A stretch of 14,380 bases of DNA from Candidatus Gerdarchaeota archaeon (lineage in GTDB: Archaea > Asgardarchaeota > Heimdallarchaeia > JABLTI01). The stretch spans positions 1-14,380 of the forward strand of contig JAEOUJ010000015.1 in NCBI GenBank assembly GCA_016839405.1. Reading direction: 5' to 3'. The notes under the pieces are model-generated. The model saw only the letters and a list, made by a program, of their open reading frames with translations. It searched no databases and was not told the origin of the DNA. Made by a program: the position numbers and the translations under genes. The number at the start of each line of letters is the position of its first letter. Within the stretch, counting starts at the first letter, position 1. Below, one piece after another: positions 14,359-14,380 of the stretch.

Positions 14359-14380
14359 AATTAAATTTCATAAGTATTAA

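Noticed and set aside
1..14380. A new defence, mobile or secondary-metabolite system
   Set aside because: No nuclease, integrase, toxin-antitoxin, reverse transcriptase or biosynthetic core gene was found; the genes are metabolic, transport and surface functions.

Overview
The window is low in GC (visibly well under 40%) and looks archaeal. Start codons are preceded by archaeal-type ribosome-binding sites (GGTGAT, GTGAT, GAGGT), and several genes start with TTG or GTG. TATA-like boxes sit about 25 nt before plausible transcription starts, and one gene encodes the cupin-type glucose-6-phosphate isomerase typical of archaea. The mix of genes (a secreted beta-propeller protein with a Pro-Thr stalk and C-terminal anchor, an Atg22-like transporter, an FAD-linked glycerol-3-phosphate dehydrogenase) would fit an Asgard-type or other uncultivated anaerobic archaeon. 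That placement is inference: no rRNA or other marker gene is present. Eleven genes are supported (one cut by the left edge). No RNA genes, CRISPR arrays, insertion sequences or phage genes were seen, and no intergenic stretch exceeds about 170 bases.

Layout. (1) Positions 1-2106, minus strand: a tight cluster transcribed leftwards, made of cupin glucose-6-phosphate isomerase, a DppD/OppD-type peptide ABC-transporter ATPase, and the first 89 residues of a PHP-domain metal-dependent hydrolase. (2) 2277-5504, plus strand: two tandem paralogous CaCA-like (Na+/Ca2+ exchanger fold) membrane proteins with acidic cytosolic tails and loops. (3) 5623-11656, minus strand: glycerol-3-phosphate dehydrogenase, then two paralogous imidazolonepropionase-like amidohydrolases with a secreted, membrane-anchored beta-propeller gene between them. 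Two hairpins followed by T-runs mark 3' ends in this block. (4) 11818-14358, plus strand: an alpha/beta-hydrolase-fold protein with a cysteine at the nucleophile elbow, then an Atg22/UMF1-like major facilitator transporter.

How it fits together. The left cluster joins sugar-phosphate metabolism with peptide uptake. GlpD channels glycerol 3-phosphate to dihydroxyacetone phosphate, entering the same glycolytic/gluconeogenic pool. The amidohydrolases, hydrolase and transporters suggest scavenging of organic compounds, but no single pathway is demonstrated. I see no convincing new multi-gene defence or mobile system. The most interesting points are the exchanger pair with one degenerate ion-binding repeat, the amidohydrolase pair separated by a surface propeller gene, the atypical catalytic residues of the hydrolase next to the Atg22-like transporter, and the bacterial-looking hairpin terminators.
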